Shown in pieces: positions 42,454-55,362 of a stretch of 64,000 bases of DNA. Position 1 is the stretch's first letter; each line of letters begins with the position of its first letter. The notes below the pieces were generated by a model. The model was not told where the DNA came from. It searched no databases and saw nothing but the letters and a program-made list of their open reading frames with translations. Source of the DNA: Acanthamoeba castellanii str. Neff (lineage: Eukaryota; Discosea; Longamoebia; Acanthamoebidae). The stretch spans positions 300,917 through 364,916 of the forward strand of contig NW_004457442.1 in assembly GCF_000313135.1 (NCBI RefSeq), given 5' to 3'. The position numbers and the translations under genes were made by a program.

Positions 42454-45400
42454 ATGTCAGCCACGGGCACGACGGTGAAGAACAAGGGGATGAAACGGAA
42501 GGAGCGGGACAGCGATAAGTTCTTTGAATTCATCGAGAGCCCGCCCATCACGAGCCACGCAGCGCCTGGTGCCGAAGAACATGGAGAGGAAAGCGGAGAT
42601 GGACAAGCACAGGGGGAAGGAAGCAGTCGCGAGCCGCATCCACAACCATCATCCTGCACACGCGAGGGAGGAAACGCCATGATCGAGGCTGCCAGTGCCG
42701 GCACGGTTGAATCGTTGGCCGCTATCGTGCGGCCACCATTGATGGAATTGATGGGATCCGAGTCGCTCAAGGATGGCTTGTGCCAGCCCGTTACGCCACT
42801 CAATCCTGAGGAGGAGCTGCGGAGCATTCGCACCTTCGTCGGGACGATCGCACACGGCATCGGGCAGCTCCAGCACACGCTGCAGAGATCGCAGACCCAA
42901 TGGCACTTCAATCACATCGTTGGGCAGCTCTCTCAGCTCTCGCAGGAGCTCACCGGCCAGGTCGAGCAGACCACCTCCCTCTACACTCTTCTGGTTCGCC
43001 TCCTCCTCCTCTCTCGATTTCTGATTTGGAAAAAAATCAGCCATTAATCTTGTTCTACTTTTACTGCTTCTCTTTCATTCTCTTCATCAGCAAAATCACA
43101 ACTGCCTGGATGAGATGAACCGCAAGGGAGCGTCCTACGCCGGCTTCTTCAGGTGCGCACCGCCCTCGCTTTCTTCCGAGTGTTTGTGTGTTCATGATCT
43201 CACCACCCGGCCATCTTTTTGCTCGCTACCGCGCAGCGTTCTCCCCGAGGAGTGCACTCTGCAGGTACTCTCGTTCCTCTCCGAGCGCGACCTGGCGAAC
43301 GTGGCGCTGCTCAACCGACAGTTCAAGCGGTTGGCCGAAGACGACGCCATTTGGCGACTCTTGTCGATGCGGTACCACAACACACAAACACACACACACA
43401 CACAACACACCGTCGCACACACTGCCGCACACATGCGATTATTGAGTCGTTAACGACTGACACGAGTCACCACCGCTCCGCGCGCAGGCGATGGAAGAAG
43501 GCGAGGGACAAGGGAAAGGACAAGGCCAACAAGAGGCGACGGCACGCGTGGCGAGAGTACTTTATCGGTCGTCGGCGCATCGACGCCAACTGGCAGGAGG
43601 GGACCTACGCGCTGCGCACCCTCACGGGCCACGACAACCAGCTCTACTGCGTCCAGTTCGACGAGGACAAGATCGTTTCGGGCTCCGAGGACGAGACCAT
43701 GAAAGGTTCTCTTTCCTTCCTCTGCTGTGCGTGTGCGGTGGTGTCGTGTGTGTCGTGTCGTGTCGTGTGTGTGTGTGTGTGTGTGTGCGGTGGTGCGTGT
43801 GCTCACCCCATGGGGTGCGTGCAGTGTGGGACATTGCGTCGGGCAAGTGCTTGAAGACGCTGAAGGGCCACACGTCGGGTGTGTGGTGCTTGCAATTTTG
43901 GCACGACCGTTTGCTAAGGTACCTTAAATAGAAATAATTAATACTCGAACAAATAACAAATAAAGAATAAAGAATAACAAATAAAGAATAACCAGAATAA
44001 AGCTGTTATTTTTAAAAAAATTATATTGACAATTGTTTTGCTGTGTAGTGGGTCAGAGGATTCCACTATTCGGCTTTGGAATTTGGAGACGGGCAAGTGC
44101 GAGCACATCCTGAACGGGCACCGGTACGGCGTGTGGAGCCTCCAGTTCGACGACAGCCTCATGGTCAGCGGAGCCGAAGGTACCACCACCATCACCACCA
44201 CCACAACAAATAAATAAATAAATATAACAACAAACAAATAAAGAACAATAAATGAATAATAATGCTAATGTAGCGTGTGCCTGACGTTTGTGTGCGCTGC
44301 CTCGTCCTCCCCCCACCCCATAGACCAAGCGATCAAACTCTGGGACATGAACACGCTGCAGTGCACGAACACGCTGCTGGGCCACAAGAGCGACATCTGG
44401 TGTCTGCAGTTCGACGCCGCCCAGCAAATGATCGTCAGCGGCAGCGGCTACGAAGGTATGTCTAGCCACGAGCCGCTCTCTCTCTCTCCCTCTCTCCCTC
44501 TCCCCATTCAAACACGCAGTAGGCTCACTGTGTGTGTCGTGTGTGTCGTGTGTGTTGCGTAGATCGAACGTTGAAGTTGTGGGACATGCGCACGGGCTCC
44601 TGCGTGATGACGATGGCGGGCCACCTGGGCGCGGTCAACTCGCTCTGCGTCTTCTACGCCTCGCAGAGCCATCCGCACTGCATCCTCTCCGGCTCCGCCG
44701 ACCAAACCATCAAAGTGCGCACCCGTTGCCTCTCTCTATGTGCGTGCGTGCGTGCGTGAGAGCCATCACAGAGCTGACCACATTGTGTGTCGTGTCGTGT
44801 CGTGTCGTGTGCGGTGGTGCGTGTGTCATGTGTCGTGTGTCGTGTCGTGAACCGCATAATAGGTGTGGGATAGGCGCATGGGACTGTGCGAGGCCACGCT
44901 CGAGGGGCATCAAGGCGAGGTCCTGTGCATGAAAATGGCCGACTCCCGAAACCCGCGCATCGTGTCGGGCGGCGGCTCCACTTGTAAAACTATCAAAGGT
45001 ACGAAAGGCGACGGGGCTTCCCGCCTCCACCTCTGCCGCGTTGCTCACGCCGGTCTCTCTTTCTCTTTCGCTCTCTCGCTCTCTCGCGGGGCGTAGTGTG
45101 GAAGGACTGGTACAGCAACCTCAGCAGCGTGACCGCCAAACGGGACCGCATATCGCTCTCCCTCTCTGGCCATGACAATGGCGTGTGGGGCCTCCAGTAC
45201 GACGAGGTACCCCCATCCCCCCCTCTCCAAAGAACGCGCGTGCGGCGTGTGTCGGTGTGTGCGGTGTGTGCGGTGTGTGCGAAACAAAAAGTTATTAACA
45301 ACAACCAAACAGGACAAGATCATGTCGGGGTCGGCGGACAAGACCATCAAGATCTGGGACTTTAGTTGCATCGTCGACGAGGAGCAGCACCACCAGGAGC

Positions 45401-45636
45401 ATGTGGAGGGAAGAGGAGGCGAGATGACGATGATGATGGGCAGCGGCGGCGGCGAGAGCGTGGTGGTGGTGCGAGAGGAGGAGGACGAACACGAGCGACG
45501 GACGTACGTCATGGAGACCGACGACGACGGGGACGAGGAAGGCGGCAACAACAACGGCGGCGGCGGCGGTCTGACGCAGCGGGTCATCGTGCAAGGCAAG
45601 CGCAGACGCGAAGAAGACGACGACGAGAGCGCCTGA
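42454..45636 (+). CDS. F-box/WD40 protein (Cdc4/Fbw7-type layout)
   Basis: Likely substrate receptor of an SCF ubiquitin ligase. The N-terminal 190 residues are charged and then helical (FVGTIAHGIGQLQHTLQRSQ; SQLSQELTGQVEQTTSLYTL), perhaps a dimerisation region. The F-box is VLPEECTLQVLSFLSERDLA, then LLNRQFKRLAEDDAIWRLL. Seven WD40 repeats follow, each marked by G-H and W-D: GHDNQLYCVQFDEDKIVSGS, GHTSGVWCLQF, GHRYGVWSLQFDDSLMVSGA, GHKSDIWCLQFD, GHLGAVNSLC, GHQGEVLCMKM and GHDNGVWGLQYDEDKIMSGS, closing a complete propeller. The C-terminal tail is acidic, with Gly/Asn runs and a basic KRRRE patch. An intron falls near most blade boundaries. Start at 42454; an upstream in-frame ATG at 42271 would add 61 residues without domain character. 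Confidence 0.9.
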
Positions 45637-45826
45637 TAGCGATGCCGACGACGATGGCGATGATGATGATGGTGATGGAGGAGGAGCAGGTCTGTATGGA
45701 GTGTGTATTGGACGGATGGATGGCAAATGGAGAGTGTATCTACAGGCGAGAGAAGAGAGGACTGTACAACAAGACGAGGCGAGAGAGGGAGAGATGAAGA
45801 GAGGTGACTGCCGTCTCTCTCTCTCA

Positions 45827-46677
45827 CTACTCGAAGGGGAGGGTCTTGCTCCATACGATGAGGTTGATGCGTTCGCCCTCCTCGAGCTTGACCGCCTGGT
45901 GGATGTGCGAGCCCAAGTGGATCAGCGCCGTCCCGATCTCGTGGTCCACCTGCCCACATCGTTACGACTTCGACGTTAGGGGTCATTCAAGAAGATGAAG
46001 ATGAAGAAGATGAAGGTGGAAGAGAGAGTGTGCTATACCCGATGCTCCTGCTCCTCGGCGGCGTAGCGGTGGAGCTGCTTGGGGAGCCGCACGACGGCGC
46101 TGTCCTTGCAGCCCTGGAAGAGGAGGTGGCCGCCCTTGAAGCCCTCGCGCCCGAGGCACACGTTGAGGGTGATGTCGGCGTTGTCGACGTGCTTGTCCAG
46201 CTTCTTGTCTTGCGTCGGCGAGTAGCGGACCGTGAAGGCGTGATGATAGCGCAATCCAAGACCCTTGCCCTTGCCGACTCCATCTTCGGCTTCTCTGCTC
46301 GGCGCTTGAGAGGGCAGCGAGGAGAAGAGGATGTCGGCGATGGGCGAGATGATGCGGGCGCAGATCTCATCCATGAGGGACTTGAATCCGCATGTGTCGA
46401 GGATGGCGCCGTAGCGATTCATGCTGTTGGGTCGCGCCATCTCGACGCCGCTTCGCTCGAGATGGTCGAGCTCCTGGATGAGTCGATCGCAGAAGTCTCG
46501 CCGCAGGCAGGCAAACTTGAACACGCCGAACAGGGGAGTGTCCATCACGCTCAGGATCGCATCTTGCGTGCCCTCGCGCAGCGCTTCCAGTAACCGGGGC
46601 TCGATGAACTCCTCGTGGTACGTGTACAGGTCCGGATGCAGCGGCGTGTAGTGTCTCGGTAGTTGCTGGCTGTCCAT
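45827..46677 (-). CDS. 2-oxoglutarate/Fe(II)-dependent oxygenase (prolyl-hydroxylase-like)
   Basis: Two exons, about 255 residues. The N-terminal half is helical (FEEP-type FIEPRLLEALREGTQDAI; FCDRLIQELDHLERSGVEMA). The double-stranded beta-helix core carries the iron ligands and the co-substrate Arg: YHHAFTVRYSPTQDKKLDKH, then HVDNADITLNVCLG (H-x-D), GFKGGHLLFQG, and after the intron GTALIHLGSHIHQAVKLEEG with the distal His and an Arg ten residues on (GERINLIVW). The spacing is typical of the P4H/PKHD branch. The substrate is unknown; no signal peptide, so a cytosolic or nuclear enzyme is likely. It converges with the F-box/WD40 gene. Confidence 0.85.
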
Positions 46678-46931
46678 CTTTTTATGATCTATTTAGATGA
46701 ATTAAAAATCAAGATGAAATAAATAAATTGTTTTGTACACCTCAGGTGACGTTCTCTTGGTTGTTCGTCGTCGTCGCTCCTTCTTCTTCTTCGTCTAGTC
46801 GTCTTCTTGTGCTGCTTTGCTTGACCGGCCACCTGCTGTTCACTCCACCTTCGCCTCTCTTTCTCTCGTCTTTCCTTCCGCTTCCCCAATCGCTCACGCT
46901 CCGCTCTGTCGTTTCGATCAAAAGCCACCAT

Positions 46932-49017
46932 CAACTCGCCGGCGAGTGCGCTCTTTTGTCCGCCTTGGCCAGGGCGTGCGCGATCGTGTTCTTCACGTCG
47001 ACCTGGAAGCTGAGCCGCACCGTCTTCCACCTTTACGTCACCACCGAGTCAGCGACGCACACGCACCACCGCACACGCACACGCACACGCACACGCACGA
47101 CAGCGCTAGAGGGGAGGGGAAGAACCATTCGGTGACTTCACGCTGGGTGCGGTCCATGACCTCGGGGTCGGAGAGGTGGTTGAGGAGGGCCGGCAGCTCC
47201 TCCGTCCAGTCCTCCTTCACCGCCGGCAGCGGGCAGTCGTCACCAAACGGGATGAACGAGTCGTTATCGTAATCTGATCCAGCACACGCACACGTCAGGT
47301 GATGCGTCGTGCATGTGTGCGTGTGCGTGTGCGTCGTATGCGTCGGGTTGCGTACTGGCCCACTTGGTCTTGTCGATGATGGGAATCGAACCGGCCTCGA
47401 GCGCTTCGTAGATCCGATGGGTCTCCCGGTTGATGGCGCTCGGTGCGAGGGTGATGGCCGAGTCGAGCATCAACCGACGATCGCGCCAGATGTCGTAGTC
47501 CTCCCGCCGCAGCTGCAGACCACCGACGACCGACGACGACGACACCCATGTGAGCCATTTAGGGGGCACATACGGCGCCCTTCGACCATTGTTGTCAGCG
47601 TACCTTCATCACAAAGCAGCGGCCGTCCAGCAGAAGGGATCGGTAAAACGCGTCCCTGCAGCGCGCCAGGGCCGGTCCAGATAAGCGGCAGTGTGACACG
47701 ACACGCACGACACGCACACGCACACGCACACGCATGCACAAGCATTACCTGCGCGAGGAGACGCTGCCGATGAAGGTGCACAAGTGCGATCGTCTGCTGG
47801 CCGTGGGCACGATGGAGTTGGAGTGCAACAGCGAGCCGAATCCCGCGCGCGTTCCAAGCGGCATCCACCTAAGCGCCATACAACCGCATACGGTCAGCCC
47901 AACGACACACACGACACACACCACCTCATGACACACACGACACACCGGTGCACTACGCTACGACGTACTTGACGTTGGGATAGCGCTGCTTGATGGCGCG
48001 CGACCAGTAGGGCCGATACACGAAGTTGGCCTGCGCGTACCAGTCGCGGTCGGCGCACGTCGACTGGGGCAGCACACCACCGCCATTGCCGCCATTGCCA
48101 TCACCTTCTCGCCTGCCTCGCTTGGCTCGCTCCAGCGTCGCGTCGTCATCGCCTTCAGCTTCAGCTTCGCCGTCGTCGCCGTCGTCGTTGTCTGCGGCCT
48201 GGCCGGCGCGGGCCATGGCCATGGCGACGTCGTCGTCGGCGAGGAGGCCGGCAGAGGTGGTGGAGGCGGCGGGCTTGCCCTTGCGCTGGTAGTCGGGGTA
48301 CTCGTCATCGGAATGGATGACACCGAGGACGGAGATGCCGAGCTGGCGCGCCTGCTGGAGGTAGTTGTGGATGAACTGGTGGTCGCGGCCGACGGGCGAG
48401 CAGGCCTTGGTCTGGACGACGATGATGGAGTGATTGCAGAAGAGATTCTTGTAGCGGCCATCGCGCCACAGGTGGATCTTGCGCTCCTCGCGCTCGCGCT
48501 CGCCCACCATCGCATCGCCCTTGCGCCGAATGACGGGGCCGCGCAGGTCATCGCCCAGATCGGAAGATGACGATGAAGATCGGCCGCTACTCGATGCAGC
48601 AATCTCGGCTTCTCCCTTTTCCAGGATGAGATTGACGCTTCGGCGCGGCTCGACCGCTTCGAACATGACGGACTGTATCCAATCGTGAACGAGGAAGTCG
48701 GGCACCACCCTGCTCTCGTCGAGCACGATCACGTTGAGTGCGGAAGCGTCGCCATCTCCATGCGCGCAAAATCGATAGGGATTCGTCTTGTCGAAGGAGA
48801 TGCCGCCGGCCTCCTGGCCGTAGGAGACGATCTGCACCAGGCTGGCCTTCTCCCGGTGGTAGCCGAAGAGGCCGATGTAGAACATGCCGGCCATCACCAA
48901 CAAGGGGAAGGTGAAGACGAGGCAGTTCGCCAGTCCCTTCTTTCGCACGGTGTGAACTGCTCGTCGCAGGGCCATCATTGACAGCCACACCATCCGCGCG
49001 CACAGCGAAGACGCCAT
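46932..49017 (-). CDS. type II membrane exostosin-like glycosyltransferase
   Basis: A short cytoplasmic N-terminus is followed by a single signal-anchor (LANCLVFTFPLLVMAGMFYI), as in Golgi glycosyltransferases. The stem and catalytic part include FLVHDWIQSVMFEAVEPRRS, FCNHSIIVVQTKACSPVGRD, QQARQLGISVLGVIHSDDEY, and QANFVYRPYWSRAIKQRYPN; a long Asp/Glu/Ala/Gly insert separates the last two. Later exons have WMPLGTRAGFGSLL, CTFIGSVSSRR, DAFYRSLLLDGRCFVMK, LMLDSAITLAPSAINRETHR with IYEALEAGSIPIIDKTKWA, the C-terminal exostosin-family signature. Overall it resembles RXYLT1 (TMEM5)-type enzymes, although the acceptor cannot be inferred. About six exons; the last (WKTVRLSFQVDVKNTIAHAL) was placed by frame. 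A TTG at 49035 precedes the chosen ATG. Confidence 0.78.
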
Positions 49018-49275
49018 GGCGTATGTTGCAGACAAATGATGAAGAGAGATTGGGCCGATTTAGATTGATCTCGAGTTTAAAAAAGAAATCGGCTCTTTTA
49101 ATCCCTCACTCCGGAGGAGGTTGACACGTCCGTGTTGTGAAAGATGATGAACGTGAGAAGCGAAAAGAGAGAAGTTGAACACACAAGTCGTGTTTGCATG
49201 GATCGCAGGTGTACATCGCAATGGTCGTGAAAGAAGAAAAAGAAGATGATGGAGGGAGAGAGAAGGTCATCGATA

Positions 49276-50358
49276 CTAGAGGAGGCGGACGACCACGGCG
49301 CAGATGTCGTCGCCGCTGCCGAGGTAGTAGGAGTGCTCACGAATCCGCACAGCGGCGGTGAGTGCATTCCGCTCCTTCATCGCAATGGCCGCCGACTCCT
49401 CGTCCGACAACACGTCCCACACCTTGCCACCGCCACCGCCACCGCCACCAAGGTCAGCTCTCCACGCACGCGCAGGCTCACGCCAAGTTCGTGTGGTGCG
49501 TGTGGTGCGAGTGGGTGACGTACTCCGTCGCAGGCGAGGATGAGATAGGCGTGCTTGGCGTCATCTTCGTCGTCGTCCTCGACCACCTTCTTCCTTTCCT
49601 TATCGCGCGAAGACTTGAGAGGCGCCGGTGACGCCGCAGCCTGCAGCCAGACGAGCGCGCGCGTTTCGTGAACGTGCATTAGCAACACTGCACCCGCGAC
49701 GCACACGACGCAGGGCAATCTCTTACCTTGGAAGGGAGTGGAATGGTCATGATGGTGGGTTCCTCCACCACCTGAGGCGACCACGAAAAATCGCCCAACG
49801 CGCGCGAGACCGCCAGGCCACCGAATCCGCCGCCTACGGCCGGAGTCGAACCGACGCACGCCCGTCAGCTCAATGAGTGAAGGGGGGGGGAAGCAGCGGC
49901 GGCGTACCGGCAAAGAGCTTGCACACGCGGTACTGCTTGGCGTAGTCGCTGTCGACCTTCACGAGCCCGCCCACGGCCCGCACGCGTCGCGACTCTTCCT
50001 CCAGGTAGGGCTTGTGGTCGAGCGACACCCGCTGGACCTGGTTGCCGTAGCAAAAGACCGCGCGCGAGTCTCCCGCGCCGGCGACGTAAACCGTGTTGCC
50101 CACGATCAGCGACACTGTCCACCACCAACCACCACCAATCAGCCAAGTTTATGATACCAACACACGACACACACGACACGGACGAGGAGAGAATAGAGTG
50201 GGGGTGGGGGTGGTGGGGGTACCGATGGCAGTGCAGCCGCACTCCTCGCGCAGATTGCTCTTCTGGAAATAGGTGAGCATGCGCTGGTGCACCTCAGCGA
50301 ACGACCGGCGAAGCGCGCCCTCGGGGTCGCTGGGACTCAACGCCAATTGCTCTGCACA

Positions 50359-50397
<39 letters not shown>

Positions 50398-51567
50398 ACA
50401 CACACACAACACAAGCCGAGCCAGCCGGGCAACAACAGCAACGGGTCAGCCCGTACCTCCGCCACAAGGGGGATGGGACAGTGTGGAGCCAGCGGTACCG
50501 CTCAGAATGATGTGGAGGTTGTCCGCCGCGAACCGCGACGCGTGCTTGCCGCCGTGACCATCGAATACGGCGAAGTAGTCTTCGTCGTCCCTGCCGGTGA
50601 GAGAGCTCCTGACCATCAGCGTATCCTCGTTCTTTCGTCCCAGGCCTACATTGTGCGCGGGCGCGACGAGGCCGACATACAGAAGCGAGCGATTGTCAGC
50701 ACATCGCTCACAAAACGCAGTGCGTGCGTGAACGTACCGATCATCTTGGCGCAACCGAAAGCGAAGCGCTTGCTCGGGGTTCCCTCTTCGTTGGGGGTGA
50801 TGTAGAGCGGCCAGTCCTTGGGCAGGCGCGGTCGCTTGGGCACCTTCTTGCTGCCCTGGTCGCCGCCCTTGCCCTTGCCCTCTCCCGAGCCGTCGCCCTT
50901 GCCGCCGCCGCCGCTGCCGTTGTTGCCCTTCTTCTCCCCGTCGCCGCCCTTGAACCGCTGCAGGAAGCGGCCGCCCTTGCTCCGCTTTTCGTCCTTGTTC
51001 TTTTGCTTCTTGGCCTTCTTTTCCTCCTTCTCCTTCTCCTTCCGCCTTTGTCGGTCGCTCTTCTTGCTGTCCTCTCCGCCGCTCTCGGCCGCTGTCGACG
51101 CCGGCGCGGCCGCGCCGCTCTCCGCCGACGCTTTCGGCTCGCCTTCGTTCTTCGACGACGCTTCGTTTTCGCTCTTGTCGGCTTCGGCCTTGTCCTTGTT
51201 CTTCTTCCCTCGTCTTGCCGACTCGGGCGTCTCGTTCGACGAAGCCGCAGCGTCGCTCCCCGAGGCAGCGGGAGCGGGGGTCGCTTCATCATCAGCCGCC
51301 GCAGGCGTGGCTGTGGCCTTCTCTCCTCCTTCCGGCTGGGCGGCCTCGCCATTTCCATTCTCCTTGTTGGGCTTCTCGCCACTCGCCTCGCCACCGGGGG
51401 CCTCGGTGCTCGAGGCCTCGGCCTTGTCCTTCTTTTGGATGTCCGACCCCGCATTGCCATCCGCTCCCTCCGTGCCCGAGGGCAACACCGTGTCTGTGCA
51501 GGTTGTGTGTTGTGTGTTGTGTGTTGTGTGTGTGTGTGTTGTGTGTGTGTGTATGTGTGTTGTGTGT

Positions 51568-51605
<38 letters not shown>

Positions 51606-54600
51606 CGACAACCGCACCAAGCAGCGAGCGGTAAGCATAGGACGCAGGCGGGCGGGTCAAGCGCGGGAGGAGGAAGAATGGGTGTCTCACCTGGCGAGAC
51701 GTCGATCTCGATGAGTCGGGGGATGAGCTTGCGCAGGGAGGTCGGCACGTTGGCCAGCTGGGTGCCCCGGAGGTACAGCCGCTCCAGCGAGGCCAGCTCG
51801 CCTGTTGAGGTTTAGGATATGGGCAGAAGGGGAGGCGTGTGAGCAAACAGGCGCCGATTGCGCAGTCACACCAGTGCACACACGACACACACGACACGAC
51901 ACACAGATCTGCAACTTACCGAGCGACTCAGGCAGCTTGAGCGGAATGCGATTGTTGCCGAGCGACAGAAGCATCAAGCGCGACAGATTCTTGATTTCTG
52001 TCAAATAGGGAATGTGTGGTTTGCCCCAGCCGATCAGCATTGCGCAACAACACGCGCGAAACGAACAAAGTAAAGTGTGAGGGTGAGTGGGTGCGTGAGT
52101 GGGAGCGAGAGAGTAGCAACTCACCATCGGGAATTTCGGGAACGGCATTGCCCGAGAAGTGGAGCTCGTGCAGACACCGCAGCTTGAGCAGCTGCGGCGG
52201 GAAGGTCTCGAAGCGGTTGTAGCTGAGGATGAGCTGTCGGGAGGAGCTGCCGATCTCGGGCCGCGGCTCGCAGAAGGAGGGCAGGTCCTCGAACGAGTCG
52301 GGCAGCACGGAGACGAAGTTTTGGTAGAGGTTGATGTAGGTCAGGAACTCGAGCTTGGCCAGCGACTGCGGGATCTGCTTCAGCTGGTTGGCGCCCAGGT
52401 GGATCTCCTGAAGGCTCAGCAGGCCACTGTAGTGATGCATGATATTTGGATGGTGGTCAGTAGCCACGTCACACGTGCTTCTTCGTGGCACAACTACACA
52501 ACCATGTGCGCACACACAACACGCATGTGTTCTTCGTACCCACACATTCGCTCCAACATCTCAGTGTATCTGAGGCGATTGTTGGTCACGTAGAGGATCT
52601 GCCAGAGGAGTTGCATTTGTTAGTTTTTATGGGGAGGAGGTGGGTCACCACGACACACCGCTGGCGAAACCGAAAACCGAACCTTGAGCGGCAGCTGCGC
52701 GAGTTCGATGGGGAGGTCCTCCAGCTGGTTGTAGGACAGGTCGATCGTCTCCAGGTGCTTGAGCAGACCCAGCTCCCGCGGGATATGCCGGATTGAGTTG
52801 TGTTGCAAGCACAGAACCTGTGATCGATCAGGCCGAGAAGCCGTCAGCTGAGGTTTTTCCAACATTTCCTCCATCAACGTAAATATATATTAAAATTGGA
52901 AAATAAAATAATAATAAAATAATAAAGAAAGGCGCACCTTGAGTCCCTTCATGGCCTTGGCGATGGACATGGGGACCTCGGTGAGAAGGTTGTTGGTGAT
53001 GTGGAGCCTCTGCACCCGCTTCCACTTGACCGGGTCGTCCTGCTCCTCCTCCTGCTGGCTCTCCTGCTGCTTGGCCCGCTCCCGCTCCCGATCGAGCTCG
53101 CGCTCGAGGTCGATCTGTCGCCGACGGCTGAACTCGTCGCTTTCCCCTTCCTCCTCCCCTTCCTCTCCGCCCGCCTTTTCCTTCTCCTTTGCCTTTTCCT
53201 TCCCCTTTTCCTTTTCGCTCTCCTTCGGCGCAGCGCCATCGGCCGCGGGTTTCTGCTCGCCGGCGCCACCATCAGGCGACGTCACCGTGGTGGCCTCGCC
53301 CTTCGTTCGTCGGCCCTTCGCAGGCGACGCTGCCACGTCGTCGGTCGGCTGCTTCTTCTTTTTCTTCCTGCTGCTACCGCCGCCGCCGCTGCTGCCGGTC
53401 TCGCTGGGCGCGCCGCCGTTTTCGCTCTTTTGGTCCTTCTTTCTGCTCTTCTTCTTCCACCCGTTCTCCTCGGCGGCGCCGGTGTTGATGTCGGTGGCGG
53501 GCAGCGCAGCGGAGGAGTCGAACACGGGCGGGTAGAAGAGGCGGTCGAGTCGGTTGTTGCTCATGTCGACGTTGGCCAGCGAGGGCAGCTTGGCCACCTC
53601 AACGGGGATGGTGTCGATTTTGTTGTCGAAGATGAGCAGGCGCAGCAGGTCCTTGAGCTCGCCAAACTCGGGCGGCAGGTAGGTGAGCTGATTCTCGATC
53701 AGGTTGATGTCCGTCAGCTGCCGCAGTTTACTGTGTGGCAGACCACGCGCCAAGCGCCCAATGACCGGGACAGGGAGAAATCAGCCAAGCCCTGGGCACG
53801 CATGGCCATTGCGCACGGCGACGTGTGTGGTGCCGGCAGGCGCGCGACGAGGTGGAGAGACGAACCCGATTTCTGGCGGCAGCAGCTGGAGCTTGTTGTT
53901 ACGAAGATTGAGCGAGGTGAGGATGCTGAGCTGCCCGATCTCCTGCGGCAGCGCCGTCAGGAAGTTGCCTGCACAGAGAAGAAGAAGAAGGAGAAGAAGA
54001 AGTCCGGGTGAGTCACACGGCACGTCGCCCAAGGCGAGTATAAACATTACGTAAAGCCAAGAAACAAAAAACAAACAGAGACAAAATGCAACAAGAAAGA
54101 GAATAAAAACAAATAAGGCAAAAGAGTAGAGAAGTAAAGAGAGGGCACCTTGCAAGTTGAGCTTCTTGAGGGAAGCGATCTTGGGGAGGAGAGACGCGGG
54201 CAGGTACTGGATTTTGTTCCATCCCACATCGAGCTCCTTCAATCGCCTGAACTCACCAAGCTAGGAAGAGAGGAGAGGAAGAGGAAGAGAGCAGGATGAG
54301 CATGCGCGCTCAAATCAGTGTCTTACGCGGAGGGAGAAGGTACTGTACCGAGTCAGGAAGAGCGCTGAGCATGTTGTAGCTGAGATCGAGAATTTCGAGA
54401 TTGGTCAATTGGCCAAAATCAGGCGGCAAGGTGGTGAGCCAGTTGGACTGAAGCTCGATCCGCGTAAGCGTGACCATCGACGCGGCCAGCCCGTCGGGAA
54501 TGCGCGAGATGCTGTTGTAATTGCATGACAACGACGTAATTTTGCCCTTGAGCTGCAGTATCTCGTGGGGGAAGGTCGCGATGCCCTGGTGGTTGAGATC

Positions 54601-54699
54601 GAGAGTGCCCGTGATCTTGGCCCTCTTAATGCGATCCTCCAATTCGTTCAAGGACAGCGATACCACGGCCCTCCCGCCGACGCTCTCGGTGTTGCCCAT
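49276..54699 (-). CDS. leucine-rich-repeat PP2C protein phosphatase
   Basis: One long gene with about 17 exons. It starts MGNTES, a good N-myristoylation signal (Gly2, Ser6), so the protein is probably tethered to membranes. An LRR array follows over most of the N-terminal half (LTRIELQSNWLTTLPPDFGQ; LKELDVGWNKIQYLPASLLP; LTSLNLRNNKLQLLPPEIG; LTDINLIENQLTYLPPEFGE). It is interrupted by a Lys/Glu/Ser-rich insert of about 170 residues and resumes with ETIDLSYNQLEDLPIELAQL and later units. A second Lys/Glu/Ala-rich insert leads to the phosphatase: FAVFDGHGGKHASRFAADNL, VAGAGDSRAVFCYG, GGFGGLAVSRALGDFSWS, LILACDGVRD and GSGDDICAVVVRLL, so all PP2C metal-binding motifs are present. It resembles PHLPP without a PH domain, and the LRR-PP2C part of fungal adenylyl cyclase without the cyclase. 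Confidence 0.88.
51498..51603. repeat. GT-rich microsatellite in an LRR-PP2C intron
   Basis: About 100 bp of (GT)n with TGTG/TATG interruptions, CA-rich in the transcribed sense. A similar AC run lies at 50358-50410 in another intron of the same gene. Confidence 0.85.
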
Positions 54700-55065
54700 T
54701 TCCTCTTTCTATCACTCTTCCGGCCGTCCCTTCTTCAACAACAACCACCTCGTCGCTTCTCCCCTCCTCCTTGCTTGGCCGGCCTTCAATCACAACGCGT
54801 TGTTGCGCCCCCCCAGGTGTCCAAGTGCCCGCACAGTGTTGAACTGCTGTTCGTTGCAGTGGCACCTCAACTCCCTGACCGTCATTCCGTTTTTTGCAGA
54901 CATCAAATACTCCGCATGCCTTGGGATGAAAACAATTTATTGTGAATCATCTTACATTTCTAGGAAATGAAAATTGTTTCTTCGAAAACGTGCAAAAGGG
55001 ACAAAATAAAAGGATCCACAAACACAGCAACCAACACTCATCCCCTACAAAGAACAATCCAAGCC
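54700..55065. other. divergent spacer between LRR-PP2C and the small basic protein
   Basis: CT-rich then AT-rich. No TATA box that is convincing in either orientation; no gene seen. Confidence 0.4.
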
Positions 55066-55362
55066 ATGTCGTCTCGCAAGACCAGCCCCGCCACCTCGAG
55101 CACTCGCGGCCAGAGGGCTCACCCCTACGCCCGGCCTTCCGCTTCTTCGACCACCACGACGGCCAAGCCCACAGTGCAGAGGCAATGCAGCTTCGGCGTG
55201 GGCAACACGCTGCGCCGGGTCGCCGATCTCAAGGAGAATCACGACCGAGTGGCCGCCACGGGAGGCCACGGCCGATTGACCCGCACGCAGGCCCTCAAGC
55301 TCGAACAGTGGAACACCGTCCAGACCCGAAGCCGCTCGCGACAGCTCGCCACCAACCACTGA
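55066..55362 (+). CDS. small basic protein, unknown
   Basis: A single-exon gene of 98 residues, rich in Arg, Thr and Ser: MSSRKTSPATSSTRGQRAHP, then QCSFGVGNTLRRVADLKENH, GHGRLTRTQALKLEQWNTVQ and a short basic end. It is not a histone by sequence. The middle QCSFGVGNTLRR block looks the most protein-like and could fold; the N-terminus should be disordered. Codon usage agrees with neighbouring genes. Function unknown; a chromatin or nucleic-acid-binding role would be guesswork from charge. Confidence 0.6.
   Translation: MSSRKTSPATSSTRGQRAHPYARPSASSTTTTAKPTVQRQCSFGVGNTLRRVADLKENHDRVAATGGHGRLTRTQALKLEQWNTVQTRSRSRQLATNH

Noticed and set aside
51498..51603. GT-rich microsatellite as an interstitial telomere
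   Set aside because: No TTAGGG units; pure GT repeats in an intron.
50741..51748. Several long frames over the Lys/Glu/Ala-rich insert of the LRR-PP2C gene
   Set aside because: Low-complexity shadows; only one frame joins LRR and PP2C exons.
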